Shown piece by piece: positions 8,702 to 17,854 of a stretch of 64,000 nt of DNA. Numbering within the stretch: the first letter of the stretch is position 1; the number at the start of each line of letters is the position of its first letter. The stretch comes from Bacteroidaceae bacterium. Lineage in GTDB: Bacteria; Bacteroidota; Bacteroidia; Bacteroidales; Bacteroidaceae. Position numbers and translations under genes: made by a program. The stretch is taken from NCBI GenBank assembly GCA_017552435.1, contig JAFZPZ010000097.1:1-64000 (forward strand), read 5' to 3'. The notes under the pieces are model-generated. The model was not told the DNA's origin, did no database searches, and saw only the letters and a list, made by a program, of their open reading frames with translations.

Positions 8702-9178
8702 ATGTCTAAAGAATTTGAAGATAGAATCCAAAGAGCCGTGGAGTTTTTCATGCAAGGCTACGGCTGTTGCCAAAGCGTCGTTTGTGCTTTTGCGGATATG
8801 TATGGTTTAGACAACGAGATGGCTCTGCGCATTGCTGCCGGCTTCGGCGGCGGCGTGGGAAGAATGCGCATGATGTGCGGCACTTGTTCTGCACTTGTCA
8901 TCCTGGCGGGCTTGGAGAAAGGGCAAACCCGTGGCGAAGACCGCGAAGGTAAAACCGCGTGCTATCAGCTCGTCCGCGAGCTTCTTGATACTTTCAAGCA
9001 GAGAAACGGCAGCATCATTTGTGCAGAACTGTTGCAGATGCAAGGTGTGAAAGCCGAAACGAATACTGCACAGCCCGACGAGCGCAATGCCGAATACTAC
9101 CGTGTCCGCCCCTGTGCCCGCAAGGTCGAGAGTGCAGCCCGAGTCTTTGCAGAATACCTTGACAATAAAAACACATAA
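8702..9178 (+). CDS. C_GCAxxG_C_C family protein
   Basis: The 158-residue protein shows GYGCCQSVVCAF near residue 20 and GRMRMMCGTCSA near residue 55, with later cysteines at IICAELL and VRPCARKV. This spacing fits the C_GCAxxG_C_C family of probable redox or metal-binding proteins; no biochemical role is firmly known. The start is the ATG 16 bases after the family B repeat; longer frames run back into mutS. It ends 7 bases before the rhamnosidase start, so the two may be cotranscribed. Confidence 0.85.
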   Translation: MSKEFEDRIQRAVEFFMQGYGCCQSVVCAFADMYGLDNEMALRIAAGFGGGVGRMRMMCGTCSALVILAGLEKGQTRGEDREGKTACYQLVRELLDTFKQRNGSIICAELLQMQGVKAETNTAQPDERNAEYYRVRPCARKVESAARVFAEYLDNKNT

Positions 9179-9185
9179 TATAATA

Positions 9186-11819
9186 ATGTATATGAAAAAG
9201 CTACTCTCTCTCGCAGCTTTGGTACTGGGTGCCTTTGCCTGCAATGCACAAACAGTTGGCACACTTGTCGATTATTATGTGGGTCGGCCTTGGCGCCAGT
9301 CGGTTTGGATAAGTGCCCAAGACGCACAGGTTGTCACGGGACAAGTACACGATGGCACTCGTGCTGCCGACGGTGCAAGTTGGTTTGTCTCCAAACCCAC
9401 TAATTCCAAGAGGGTGAAGAAGGCCGTCTGGAAGACTACCGCCCTTGGCACTTACGAGCTTTACATCAACCGTCAGCTCGTCGGAAATGAGGTCTTGAAG
9501 CCTGGCTTTACGCATTATGAGAAGACGAAGTACAGCTTTACCTACGACATCACGAAGGCTTTCAACAAAGGCGCAGGACAGGAGAACGAGCTTGCTGTGC
9601 AGGTCACTCCGGGCTGGTGGGCAGACAAGATTGTCACCCCTGGCGGTCACGACGGCATGATTGGTAAGAAAGTTGCCTTCCGAGGCGTACTCTTGTTGAA
9701 GTATGCCGACGGTTCGGAGGAATACTTCCCCACAAACCTGACGGATTGGAAGGCAGGTGTGGCAGGTCCCGTCACCCATGCTGCTATCTTCGACGGCGAG
9801 GACTACGATGCCCGCAAACCGCAAGGGTGGGAGAGTGCCGGCTCGTTCAGCAAACCGGAGCTCAACGAGGAGTTCTCCGACCCTGACGAGACGGACCCTG
9901 AAGATATCAGAGGTGTCTGGCCTACCGACGGTGCAGAGATATATCATCGCTGGGACCTCGCGCTCTCTCCTGTCAAAGCTTACACGTGGAAAGGCACAAC
10001 AGGCGCAACCGACGACCAGTTCGGTAAGATCAACATTGTTGAGGAGTTTGCTCCAGGCAAACCCATCACGGTTCGTCCGGGCGAAACACTAGTGGTCGAT
10101 TTCGGTCAGAACGCTTCCGCAGTTCCTGCCTTCGATTTCAAGGCAAAGGAAGGCACCGTACTGACTTGTCTTCCTTCAGAGCTTCTGAACGATGGCAACG
10201 GTGCCAAGAGTCGCGGCATGGACGGGCCAGAAGGCAGCACGCACCGCCTCAACCTCCGCATCCCAGACACAGGCATGCAACTTCACTACACGTTTGGACA
10301 TCGCGACGGCACTTGCCTGGCCAAAGACGGCTTCGTCTCGTTTATTCCCCGGAGCACATTCTTTGGCTACCGCTTCGTGTCGATAACGGCAACGGATGAG
10401 GTCACGATACGCAGCATCAAGTCCGTGCCCGTGACTTCCATCGCAAAGGAACTTGAGACAGGCACCATCGAAACAGGTAGTGCTGACATCAATAAGCTCA
10501 TCTCGAACACGGTTTGGGGACAGCGCTCGAACTACCTTTCCGTGCCTACCGACTGCCCACAGCGTAATGAGCGCTTGGGCTGGACAGCCGACACACAGGT
10601 ATTCACCGAGACAGGCACCTTCTTTGCCAATACCGACCGCTTCTTCCATAAATGGATGCGCGACATGCGCGACACCCAGTCCCCCACAGGAGCCTTCCCC
10701 GGTGTTGCGCCTCTGGCTCAGTACGGAGCAGGTGACGGCAAGGGCAACGGCGATATGATGCGTGTCGGTTGGGCAGATGCGGGCATTATCGTGCCTTGGA
10801 CCATCTGGAAACAGTTCGGCGATAAAGACATCGTTGGAGAGAACTGGAAAGCGATGAGCCATTTCTTTGATCACATCCGCGAAACGAAGTACGAGCATAC
10901 TGTGATGACTGCGGAGAACGGCAACTACCAGTGGGCCGACTGGTTGAGCTACGAGCCTTTGGAGAGTTGCAGCGGTCGCAGTCACGAGAACGGTCAGCCA
11001 AAACCCGAGGCGATTGTCTATTGGAACTACCTCAGCGCTTCCTATTGGGCCATCGATGCTGCCATGATGCTCGATATGGCGCGAGTCGTTGACGATCTCA
11101 ATATCGGTTATCACGAGGAGATACTTGCTGAGGCGAAGGCTTACATCAAGGAAAAGTTCCTCAACGACGATGGTTCCTTCAAGCTCGACATCCTCAACAC
11201 AATGCAGACGCCTGCTCTCTTCGCCCTCAAGAACAACCTGCTCGAAGGAACGGCAAAGGCAAACATGATTGCCCGCCTTCGCGAGAACTTCCGCCAGCAC
11301 GACAACTGTCTGCAGACAGGTTTCCTCGGCACGTCCATCCTCATGCAGACGCTTACCGACAATGGTATGCAGGACATAGCCTACGAACTCCTCTTCCAGC
11401 ACAAGAATCCGAGTTGGCTCTACTCCGTCGATAACGGTGCCACAACCATCTGGGAACGCTGGAACAGTTACACCGTGGATGCAGGCATGGGACCTCGCGG
11501 CATGAACAGCTTCAATCACTATGCCTACGGCTGTGTCTGCCAATGGTTGTGGGAAACAGCAGCTGGCATAGCTGCCGACCCGAAAGACCCGGGCTTCCGT
11601 CACATCATCATGAAACCCGTTCCCGACAAGCGTCTGGGCCATCTCAAGGCAGAGTATAAGTCGGCAGCCGGTCTCATCAAGAGTGCCTGGCAATACAAAG
11701 GCAACCAATGGATATGGACCTTTACCATCCCTAAAGGCGCAACAGCTACTGTCACGTTGCCCGGTGAAACTACTTCGAAAGAGTATAAGGCAGGAACCTA
11801 TACCCTTAAAGTAAAGTGA
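9186..11819 (+). CDS. GH78 alpha-L-rhamnosidase, exported
   Basis: The 877-residue enzyme removes alpha-L-rhamnose from pectin side chains, rhamnogalacturonan or glycosides. A signal peptide (MKKLLSLAALVLGAFACNA) precedes an N-terminal lectin-like beta domain with the typical YELYINRQLVG segment. The beta-sandwich around VVDFGQNAS follows, then the (alpha/alpha)6 catalytic domain that starts at DCPQRNERLGWTAD and contains TIWERWNSY. A short C-terminal beta domain ends the protein. The Asp/Glu cluster in DCPQRNERLGW is the usual general-acid region. The start could also be ATG 9192; a longer frame overlaps the previous gene and adds no signal peptide. Confidence 0.92.
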   Translation: MYMKKLLSLAALVLGAFACNAQTVGTLVDYYVGRPWRQSVWISAQDAQVVTGQVHDGTRAADGASWFVSKPTNSKRVKKAVWKTTALGTYELYINRQLVGNEVLKPGFTHYEKTKYSFTYDITKAFNKGAGQENELAVQVTPGWWADKIVTPGGHDGMIGKKVAFRGVLLLKYADGSEEYFPTNLTDWKAGVAGPVTHAAIFDGEDYDARKPQGWESAGSFSKPELNEEFSDPDETDPEDIRGVWPTDGAEIYHRWDLALSPVKAYTWKGTTGATDDQFGKINIVEEFAPGKPITVRPGETLVVDFGQNASAVPAFDFKAKEGTVLTCLPSELLNDGNGAKSRGMDGPEGSTHRLNLRIPDTGMQLHYTFGHRDGTCLAKDGFVSFIPRSTFFGYRFVSITATDEVTIRSIKSVPVTSIAKELETGTIETGSADINKLISNTVWGQRSNYLSVPTDCPQRNERLGWTADTQVFTETGTFFANTDRFFHKWMRDMRDTQSPTGAFPGVAPLAQYGAGDGKGNGDMMRVGWADAGIIVPWTIWKQFGDKDIVGENWKAMSHFFDHIRETKYEHTVMTAENGNYQWADWLSYEPLESCSGRSHENGQPKPEAIVYWNYLSASYWAIDAAMMLDMARVVDDLNIGYHEEILAEAKAYIKEKFLNDDGSFKLDILNTMQTPALFALKNNLLEGTAKANMIARLRENFRQHDNCLQTGFLGTSILMQTLTDNGMQDIAYELLFQHKNPSWLYSVDNGATTIWERWNSYTVDAGMGPRGMNSFNHYAYGCVCQWLWETAAGIAADPKDPGFRHIIMKPVPDKRLGHLKAEYKSAAGLIKSAWQYKGNQWIWTFTIPKGATATVTLPGETTSKEYKAGTYTLKVK

Positions 11820-11849
11820 AGATTAGGGATTAGAGATTAGGGATTAGGG
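11818..11849. repeat. Heptamer array (GATTAGG type)
   Basis: GATTAGG units are repeated four times with one variant, exactly between the rhamnosidase stop and the next gene. Confidence 0.75.
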
Positions 11850-11858
11850 GTGTTGGTT

Positions 11859-13829
11859 ATGCGGTTGCTGGTTCTCCTGTTGCTGCTCCTTCCTCTTTAC
11901 GAAGTTCTGGCTCAAAGTTCCTCCCCCTCGGTGGAGGTTAGGAGGGACCTTTATGACTGGGATGATTTCGTGGAGGAATACACAAGTGATGTGGAGCGGG
12001 CAGAAGAGGAGGATTTGCAACTTCATTTGCAGGAACTAAAGGAACGTTCCGAGCATCCTTTGAACATCAACACGGCCTCAGTCGAAGACCTCCTGCAGCT
12101 ACCGTTCCTCTCAGAAGCACAGATAGAGCAGATACATGCCTACATCTACCTGCATGGCCAGATGCAGACGCTCGCAGAACTGCGCCTTGTGCCGCTCATC
12201 GATGAGGTGACGCGCAGGCGCATTTCCCTTTTTGTGTATGCAGAGCCGGAACAAAAGAATACCAAAGACCGCCTGTTCGGGTATCTGCGCAATGATTTCT
12301 CGACCCGGCTGGATGTCCCGCTCTATTATCGCAAGGGACAGTTGCAGGACAATGGTTATCGTGGCGATCCCCTGTATCATCGTATCCGCTATACGATAGG
12401 CAATAGCCGGCACTTCCAAGCAGGACTGCGCGTGGAGAAAGATCCCGGCGAACGCTTTTATGACAGCTACGGAGCATACGCCATGTTGCATGATGTCGGA
12501 TTCCTGACGCGTGTCATCGTGGGTGACTACCGCATCGGATTCGGCGAGGGACTGGTGATAGGCGGCAGCACTTGGTATAGCAAGAGCACACCGTCACTCA
12601 AGACACAAGGCGGCATCCGTCCCATGACGAGCATGGATGAGGTGAACTTCCTGCGCGGCGCTGCCGTGACGCTCTCTTTGGGCAAACATATCCGCCTAAG
12701 TGCCTTCGGCTCTTACCGCAAACGAGATGCAACGCTGACAAACAGGGGAGAAATACAGACATTGCTGACCAGCGGCTATCATCGGACAAACTCCGAGTGG
12801 GAACGAAGACGGAATGTGGGCAGTACGATGCTGGGCGGCAATGTCGAATGGTATAACAAGGGCTTCCACCTGGGAGCCACGGGCTACTGGCAGAAGTTCA
12901 GCAATGCTCTCAATCCCGGCACCCAGACATATCGGGCCATTTATCCGAAGGGAGAATCCTTCGGGACAGGAGGAGTGAACTATGGCTATACACGCTATCG
13001 CTTTTCGCTCGCAGGCGAGACGGCCTACAGCACAGTAGGCGGTGGTTTGGCAACCATCAACCGTGCTTCATGGAATATTGGCAGGAACTATATACTTTCT
13101 GCCGTGCAGCGCTTCTATTCCTACCATTATTATTCTTTTTACAGTAGCGCGCTGAGCGAGAATTCTAATGTTCAGAACGAGAGCGGTGTGCTCTTACATC
13201 TACAGGCCGAGCCCTTGACGGGATTGCAGTTGACGGCTTATGCAGACTTCTTCCATCATCCTTGGCCGAGATATCACATGACGCATAGCAGTACTGGTCA
13301 GGAGTTCATGTTGCAAGGCACTTATGCCGTTTCGCGCCAACATACCGTTTTGGCCCGTTATCAGTTGAAGAGGAAGGAGAATGGCGACCTTATGGAAGCG
13401 CATCACCGAGTTAAGTTGCAATGGACGTGCGAGCCTTCAAGCCATTGGCGTTTTCAGACAACGGGTGTATTCCATGGGGTGCTAAGTAGCACCGGTTTGA
13501 TGTTCACGCAGGGTGTTCGCTATACACTCGCCCAACCGAACTTGTCAATCCACGGGCTGTTGGGATGGTTCCATACCGACGATTACCTGAGCAGGGTCTA
13601 TGCCCAATTGCCGGCCCTCTACAGCAGTGTATCCTCCGCTTCGTTTTTCGGTCACGGCATACATGCAACCCTAACCTGTCGCTGGCAAAGCAAAAACGGG
13701 CGATGGATGCTCGAAGCACGCTACGGCATGTTACGTTATTTCGACCGAGAAGAACAGAGTTCGGGTCTGCAGACCATTATGAGTCCCTGGAAGAACGATC
13801 TTTCCTTCCAGTTGCGGGTGAAGATATAA
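11859..13829 (+). CDS. Helix-hairpin-helix protein with probable outer-membrane beta-barrel
   Basis: The 656-residue product begins with a strong signal peptide (MRLLVLLLLLLPLYEVLAQ). An acidic segment follows, then a ComEA-type helix-hairpin-helix (LNINTASVEDLLQLPFLSE, about 70-90). The last 450 residues are alternating polar/aromatic strands that look like an outer-membrane barrel (for example YRFSLAGETAYSTVGGG and RFYSYHYYSFYSS). Bacteroidetes genomes often carry one such HHH-plus-barrel protein; its role is unknown, and DNA binding in the periplasm is only a guess. ATG 11859 is preferred to GTG 11850, which touches the repeat array. Confidence 0.7.
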   Translation: MRLLVLLLLLLPLYEVLAQSSSPSVEVRRDLYDWDDFVEEYTSDVERAEEEDLQLHLQELKERSEHPLNINTASVEDLLQLPFLSEAQIEQIHAYIYLHGQMQTLAELRLVPLIDEVTRRRISLFVYAEPEQKNTKDRLFGYLRNDFSTRLDVPLYYRKGQLQDNGYRGDPLYHRIRYTIGNSRHFQAGLRVEKDPGERFYDSYGAYAMLHDVGFLTRVIVGDYRIGFGEGLVIGGSTWYSKSTPSLKTQGGIRPMTSMDEVNFLRGAAVTLSLGKHIRLSAFGSYRKRDATLTNRGEIQTLLTSGYHRTNSEWERRRNVGSTMLGGNVEWYNKGFHLGATGYWQKFSNALNPGTQTYRAIYPKGESFGTGGVNYGYTRYRFSLAGETAYSTVGGGLATINRASWNIGRNYILSAVQRFYSYHYYSFYSSALSENSNVQNESGVLLHLQAEPLTGLQLTAYADFFHHPWPRYHMTHSSTGQEFMLQGTYAVSRQHTVLARYQLKRKENGDLMEAHHRVKLQWTCEPSSHWRFQTTGVFHGVLSSTGLMFTQGVRYTLAQPNLSIHGLLGWFHTDDYLSRVYAQLPALYSSVSSASFFGHGIHATLTCRWQSKNGRWMLEARYGMLRYFDREEQSSGLQTIMSPWKNDLSFQLRVKI

Positions 13830-13830
13830 G

Positions 13831-13860
13831 GACCCCCTCTAACTCCCCCAAGGGGGAGAA
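13831..13860 (+). repeat. Family B hairpin repeat between convergent genes
   Basis: GACCCCCTCTAACTCCCCCAAGGGGGAG lies exactly between the stops of the HHH gene and lgt, where a bidirectional terminator would be expected. Confidence 0.7.
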
Positions 13861-13861
13861 C

Positions 13862-14692
13862 CTATGAAGTGGTTTTTGTCTTTTTACTTTTGTATATGCA
13901 GTACAGCCCCAATACGACGAAAGGCACGGAGAGGAGTTGTCCCATATTGAAGAGCATGCCGTCCTCGAAGGCTTCCTGATTCTCCTTTGTGTATTCGATG
14001 AAGATGCGGCTGGTGAATATCAGGAAGAGACAGAGACCGAAGAAAAAGCCTGTGCCGACTTTCTGGGGATAGCGGCGGTAGAAGAACCAATGTATGCCGA
14101 AGAAGATGGCGTAGCAAATGGCTTCATAGAGTTGTCCGGGATGGCGAGGCAACATATCTACTTTTTCGAAGATAAAAGCCCAGGGCACATCGGTAACTTT
14201 ACCGATGATTTCGGAGTTCATGAGGTTCCCGAGGCGGATGGCACAGGCACAGATGGGAGTGACGATTGCTACGTTGTCGAGCACATGTATGAAGCGCAGT
14301 TTTACGTGTTTGGCATACAGCCAAAGGGCTATCATAAGTCCGAGGGTGCCACCGTGACTGGCAAGTCCCTCGTAGCCAGTGAACTTCCAACCTTGACCAG
14401 GAACATTGCGCATGGGTAGTATCATCTCGAGTGGATGGGACAGGTAGTAGCCTGGCTCGTAGAACAGGCAATGTCCGAGCCTCGCGCCAATCAGGATACC
14501 GAGGAAGCAGTACATGAACATCGGTTCGAACTGTTCTTCGCTGATTTTCTGCTGCCGGTAGAGCTTATGCATGAGCAGATAGACGCTTACCAAGCCGATT
14601 GCCCAGCACAATGAGTACCAACGTATGGCAAAGAAGCCCAAGTCAAGGGCCACGATGTCGGGGTTCCAAGTTATATATTGAAAATGAAGCAT
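13862..14692 (-). CDS. lgt: Prolipoprotein diacylglyceryl transferase
   Basis: Lgt moves diacylglycerol from phosphatidylglycerol to the lipobox cysteine of prolipoproteins in the inner membrane. The 276-residue protein has seven hydrophobic segments, the motifs [22 protein letters not shown] and [12 protein letters not shown] (family signature with essential Arg and Asn) and RHPGQLYEA. It is needed for the many lipoproteins in this window. The start follows a GATTAAG array that separates it from the four-helix-bundle gene upstream. Confidence 0.96.
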   Translation of the reverse strand: MLHFQYITWNPDIVALDLGFFAIRWYSLCWAIGLVSVYLLMHKLYRQQKISEEQFEPMFMYCFLGILIGARLGHCLFYEPGYYLSHPLEMILPMRNVPGQGWKFTGYEGLASHGGTLGLMIALWLYAKHVKLRFIHVLDNVAIVTPICACAIRLGNLMNSEIIGKVTDVPWAFIFEKVDMLPRHPGQLYEAICYAIFFGIHWFFYRRYPQKVGTGFFFGLCLFLIFTSRIFIEYTKENQEAFEDGMLFNMGQLLSVPFVVLGLYCIYKSKKTKTTS

Positions 14693-14694
14693 TT

Positions 14695-14727
14695 TCAGAT
14701 TAAGGATTAAAGATTAAGGATTAAGGT
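14695..14727. repeat. Heptamer array (GATTAAG), left flank
   Basis: Four or five GATTAAG-type units lie on the plus strand. They supply the last codons of the four-helix-bundle gene (NLNP) and face an oppositely oriented array at 15145-15172. Confidence 0.75.
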
Positions 14728-15112
14728 TTGGTTGTGTTGGATTGTAATCTCCGTTATTTATTATAGATTTATGGAGAGCTGCCAATTGTTTGCTAAGGGG
14801 CCTTATTTGTTTTTCAAATTCTTTCAACTGTTCTTCGCTGATATAGTTCTCATCCTGTGATAACTCCAATTCACACATTACTTCGTTGAGTGAACCATAA
14901 GCTATTTGTATGAAGTGAGCTTTTTCTTTAGCAGAAAATCTACCGAATCCCTCGGCAATATTAATAGGAATTGACATCACGGCTCTACGTAGTTGGTCGC
15001 ATAAACCAAAACGTTCGTCAGCAGGATAAGTCTTAATGAGTTTGCACACCTCATGGGATAAAGTTTTAGCCTGTTTATAAACCTCTAACTTCCTGTAATA
15101 AAACTCTTCCAC
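14714..15112 (-). CDS. Four-helix-bundle protein (S23/IVP family)
   Basis: The 132-residue protein shows the family pattern: FYYRKLEVYKQAKTLSHEV, then DQLRRAVMSIPINIAEGFGR and the IAYGSLNEVMCELEL helix. It belongs to the group first found as proteins encoded in 23S rRNA intervening sequences and related to the Avd accessory protein of diversity-generating retroelements; free-standing copies have no known role. It starts with GTG. Both ends are flanked by heptamer arrays in opposite orientation, and the last residues are repeat-derived. This suggests that the gene arrived as a small cassette between lgt and ychF. Confidence 0.85.
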   Translation of the reverse strand: MEEFYYRKLEVYKQAKTLSHEVCKLIKTYPADERFGLCDQLRRAVMSIPINIAEGFGRFSAKEKAHFIQIAYGSLNEVMCELELSQDENYISEEQLKEFEKQIRPLSKQLAALHKSIINNGDYNPTQPNLNP

Positions 15113-15144
15113 TTTGGTTTCACAGCCTTACTGTTTTGTAACAA

Positions 15145-15172
15145 GCCTTAATCTTTAATCCTTAATCTTCAT
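15145..15172. repeat. Heptamer array (CTTAATC), right flank
   Basis: CTTAATCTTTAATCCTTAATC is the inverse of the GATTAAG array at 14695-14727. The two enclose the four-helix-bundle gene. Confidence 0.7.
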
Positions 15173-15185
15173 TTCCGATTCAACG

Positions 15186-16283
15186 CTAAACGTTGAAACG
15201 GAAATGCATGATGTCGCCGTCCTGCACCACATAGTCTTTTCCTTCGACGCTCATCTTGCCGGCCTCGCGGACAGCAGACTCCGAACCGTAGCGGATGTAG
15301 TCCTCGTACTTGATGACCTCTGCGCGGATGAAACCCTTCTCGAAGTCGGTGTGGATGACACCCGCACACTGCGGAGCTTTCCATCCGCGGCGGAAAGTCC
15401 AGGCCTTCACTTCCATCTCGCCTGCTGTGATGAAGGTCTGGAGGGTGAGCAGGTGGTAGATGGCTTTGATGAGGCGGTTGCAGCCGCTTTCCGAAAGGCC
15501 GAGATCCTCGAGGAACATCTGCTTCTCCTCGTAGGTCTCCAGTTCGGCGATGTCAGCTTCGGTCTGTGCCGAGATAATCAACATCTCTGCATCCTCGCCC
15601 TCGATGGCTTTCTTGACGGCTTCCGTGTAGGCGTTGCCTGTGGCTGCTGAAGCATCATCGACGTTGCAGACATAGAGCACGGGTTTCGTGGTGAGCAGGA
15701 AGAGGCCGCTGGCAGCAGCAAGCTCATCTTCTGTATCGAAGGAGACAGTTCGGGCACTCAGTCCTTTGTTCAATGCCTCCTGATACTTGAGCAACACGTC
15801 AAGTTCCACTTTGGCTTGCTTGTCGCCGCCCACACGAGCCTGTTTCTCCACCTTCTTAATGCGGTTCTCGATGGTCTCGAGGTCTTTGATTTGCAACTCA
15901 GCATCGATAATCTCCTTGTCGCGAACAGGATCTACACTGCCGTCAACATGCACGATGCCGTCGTTATCAAAACAACGTAGCACGTGAATGATGGCATCGC
16001 ATTCGCGGATGTTGGCGAGGAACTGGTTGCCGAGGCCTTCGCCTTTGCTAGCACCCTTTACGAGACCTGCGATATCGACAATATCACAAACGGCGGGAAC
16101 GATGCGTCCGGGGTGTACGAGTTCGGCGAGCTTGGTCAGTCGCTCATCGGGCACGGTGACCTGTCCGAGCTGGGCATCTATGGTGCAGAAAGGGAAATTA
16201 GCTGCCTGCGCCTTAGCGCTCGAGAGGCAGTTGAAGAGGGTTGACTTGCCTACATTAGGCAGTCCGACTATGCCGGCTTTCAT
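15186..16283 (-). CDS. ychF: Ribosome-binding ATPase YchF
   Basis: The 365-residue Obg-family P-loop protein binds ribosomes and hydrolyses ATP rather than GTP. It has G1 GLPNVGKST (about 7-15), the switch regions AANFPFCTID and DIAGLVKGASKGEGLGNQFL, a coiled-coil insert (about 130-200), the family-specific AQTEADI region and a C-terminal TGS domain (from about 280: TFITAGEMEVKAW to YVVQDGDIMHFRF). Length and order are typical. The family is linked with oxidative stress and translation control. It stands alone, with heptamer repeats before and after it. Confidence 0.97.
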   Translation of the reverse strand: MKAGIVGLPNVGKSTLFNCLSSAKAQAANFPFCTIDAQLGQVTVPDERLTKLAELVHPGRIVPAVCDIVDIAGLVKGASKGEGLGNQFLANIRECDAIIHVLRCFDNDGIVHVDGSVDPVRDKEIIDAELQIKDLETIENRIKKVEKQARVGGDKQAKVELDVLLKYQEALNKGLSARTVSFDTEDELAAASGLFLLTTKPVLYVCNVDDASAATGNAYTEAVKKAIEGEDAEMLIISAQTEADIAELETYEEKQMFLEDLGLSESGCNRLIKAIYHLLTLQTFITAGEMEVKAWTFRRGWKAPQCAGVIHTDFEKGFIRAEVIKYEDYIRYGSESAVREAGKMSVEGKDYVVQDGDIMHFRFNV

Positions 16284-16324
16284 TTACTTATTATTGAGCA
16301 TTGAATATTGAACATTGAACAATA
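16284..16324. repeat. Heptamer array (TTGAACA type)
   Basis: Tandem TTGAGCA/TTGAATA/TTGAACA units fill most of the gap between the ychF start and the RidA-like stop. Confidence 0.7.
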
Positions 16325-16344
16325 GGCATTGGCCCTTTGTCTGA

Positions 16345-17493
16345 TTAGAAATCGCTAAAGCCATCGTTCTGTGCGGGACGGATGGCCATGCACTCCATTT
16401 CGATGAGCCAGGCGGGACGACAAACGGGAGCCAGCGTGAAGACCGTTGGGATGTTCGGATATTTCTCTTGGAACATGCTGCGGACAGTCTCATAGTCGGA
16501 GCCGTCGCGCAGATAGACAATAATCTGCACCGCATCATTCATAGTCATTTCTGCCTCTTCGAGTAGTTTCTCCACGTTCTCCCACATACGGCGGGTCTGT
16601 TTCTCGATGTCACCCACGTGTTCCACTTCGCCCTTCATGTTGATGCTCGCAGTGCCGGAAATGATGGCGTGATTGCGGTCTCCGAACTGTAGGAGTGTGC
16701 CTCGCTCGAAGGTGACGCCGTACTCGCTGGTGCGGTTCAGGTGCGTCGCTGCATAGAGATAACGCTGTTGCTCGGGCTTGAAGCCCTTGAGGGCGTAGCA
16801 TCCCAACTGTATCAGCGCCTTGGGGTCGGCAGGATTGCCACCGATGCCCGTCGAGGCGACGTAGTGTGTCTCGGGTGTTAACCCGTGCAGAGTGAAGTTC
16901 TCCCAACGGGCTACGACGAGGCCTTTGTATTGCGTATCGACGTCCCGGACGAAGAACCAAGTGCGGACGCAGTTTTCTTCTACGGTCATCTTGTAGTCTT
17001 CGAGGAGCTTTGCATATTCCACGAGCAGGTGTTCCGTTTGACCGTAGCTGCTGCCTTCACCTGTCGTCATACCCATCGTCCAGACGTGTTCATAGCCGTT
17101 GTGGCGCACGATGGTAGAACGAAGTCTGTCGGCATTCGGGATGACCTCAGTGCCACTCTGCAGGTAAAGCCACTCTGCCACTTTGCTGTTGTCGAGTGGC
17201 GGTTGCTGAATATAAGAGACGGTACAGGTCTCGTCCTGTTCCATGAGAGGCCGCTGATTGGTGGCATCGGAGAGGAAGTAGCGCTTGAAGACGGGCTTGG
17301 CATCTTTCAGCCCTTCTGTGCCCAGCAGATCTGTCTCTGCCTGACGAATGCGGCTGAACTGCTGCTGGAAATTCTCACCTCGCGGTTCGACGTGCAGCAT
17401 AGCATGAAATTCAGCCGTTTTCCCTTCTGGGGCAAAGGCTGTCAGTTCGATGGTAGCACCGATTTTTTCCAGGTATATTTTCTTAAATTGCAT
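16345..17493 (-). CDS. RidA/YjgF-family protein with N-terminal extension
   Basis: The 382-residue protein has a C-terminal RidA-like domain (about 255-375), with SGTASI, GDIEKQTRRMWENVEKLLEEA and CRPAWLIEMECMA, where the Arg corresponds to the substrate carboxylate-binding Arg of RidA. RidA proteins destroy reactive enamine/imine intermediates. The first 250 residues form a second domain of similar strand-helix look (EFHAMLHVEP to THYVASTG), as in two-domain Rid and chorismatase-like proteins. Its substrate is unknown. A -7 box lies 24 bases upstream of the start. Confidence 0.75.
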   Translation of the reverse strand: MQFKKIYLEKIGATIELTAFAPEGKTAEFHAMLHVEPRGENFQQQFSRIRQAETDLLGTEGLKDAKPVFKRYFLSDATNQRPLMEQDETCTVSYIQQPPLDNSKVAEWLYLQSGTEVIPNADRLRSTIVRHNGYEHVWTMGMTTGEGSSYGQTEHLLVEYAKLLEDYKMTVEENCVRTWFFVRDVDTQYKGLVVARWENFTLHGLTPETHYVASTGIGGNPADPKALIQLGCYALKGFKPEQQRYLYAATHLNRTSEYGVTFERGTLLQFGDRNHAIISGTASINMKGEVEHVGDIEKQTRRMWENVEKLLEEAEMTMNDAVQIIVYLRDGSDYETVRSMFQEKYPNIPTVFTLAPVCRPAWLIEMECMAIRPAQNDGFSDF

Positions 17494-17516
17494 GGTGCAT
17501 TACGTAATATTGGGTG

Positions 17517-17524
17517 CAAAGGTA
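17517..17524 (-). promoter_or_regulatory. -7 box (TACCTTTG) for the RidA-like gene
   Basis: A perfect TAnnTTTG match lies 24 bases before the start codon. The position where a -33 TTTG would be expected falls inside the TTTAAAAG array and does not match. Confidence 0.6.
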
Positions 17525-17573
17525 CGAAAAAAAGTTTAAAAGTTTAAAAGTTTAAAAGTTAAAAATGGAAATT
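17517..17573. repeat. Left arm of an inverted repeat around the HAD gene
   Basis: Three TTTAAAAG units between GGTACGAAAAAA and AAAATGGAAATTA form about 54 bases that recur inverted at 18520-18572 with only one base missing. The outer end contains the -7 box CAAAGGTA (minus strand TACCTTTG, 17517-17524) of the RidA-like gene. Confidence 0.8.
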
Positions 17574-17758
17574 ATTACGCAATGGGAAATAAAGCACTAT
17601 AGAATCCAGTGTTCTATTCATTGGGACATCTCCGTTCGCAAGAATTGTTAGTAGCCCTATATAATAAATAATGTGCAGCTTTTGTTGGCTTCTTTTACCC
17701 CAACATTATTTGTTATACGTCAATTTCTCCCGATAGCTGAAATTTTTTGCTTTTTCTT
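17574..17758. other. Non-coding stretch upstream of the HAD gene
   Basis: No gene is visible. I see a 6-bp hairpin (ATAGAA/TTCTAT, about 17602-17620) and a perfect 9-bp inverted repeat AAATAATGT/ACATTATTT (17666-17674 and 17703-17711), which lies about 50 bases upstream of the -33 box and could be an operator. Confidence 0.4.
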
Positions 17759-17789
17759 TTTGGTGAGTCAGCGGAAAACTGTAATTTTG
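17759..17789 (+). promoter_or_regulatory. Bacteroidetes promoter for the HAD phosphatase
   Basis: TTTG, a 19-base spacer and TAATTTTG make a consensus promoter. Transcription should begin near 17796. A five-codon MKKV frame (17805-17819) lies in the leader; its meaning is unclear. Confidence 0.75.
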
Positions 17790-17854
17790 TAAAATAATAG
17801 AGAGATGAAGAAAGTGTGAATAAGCCAACGGAACAGCAGACAGTAGCTTCTGCA

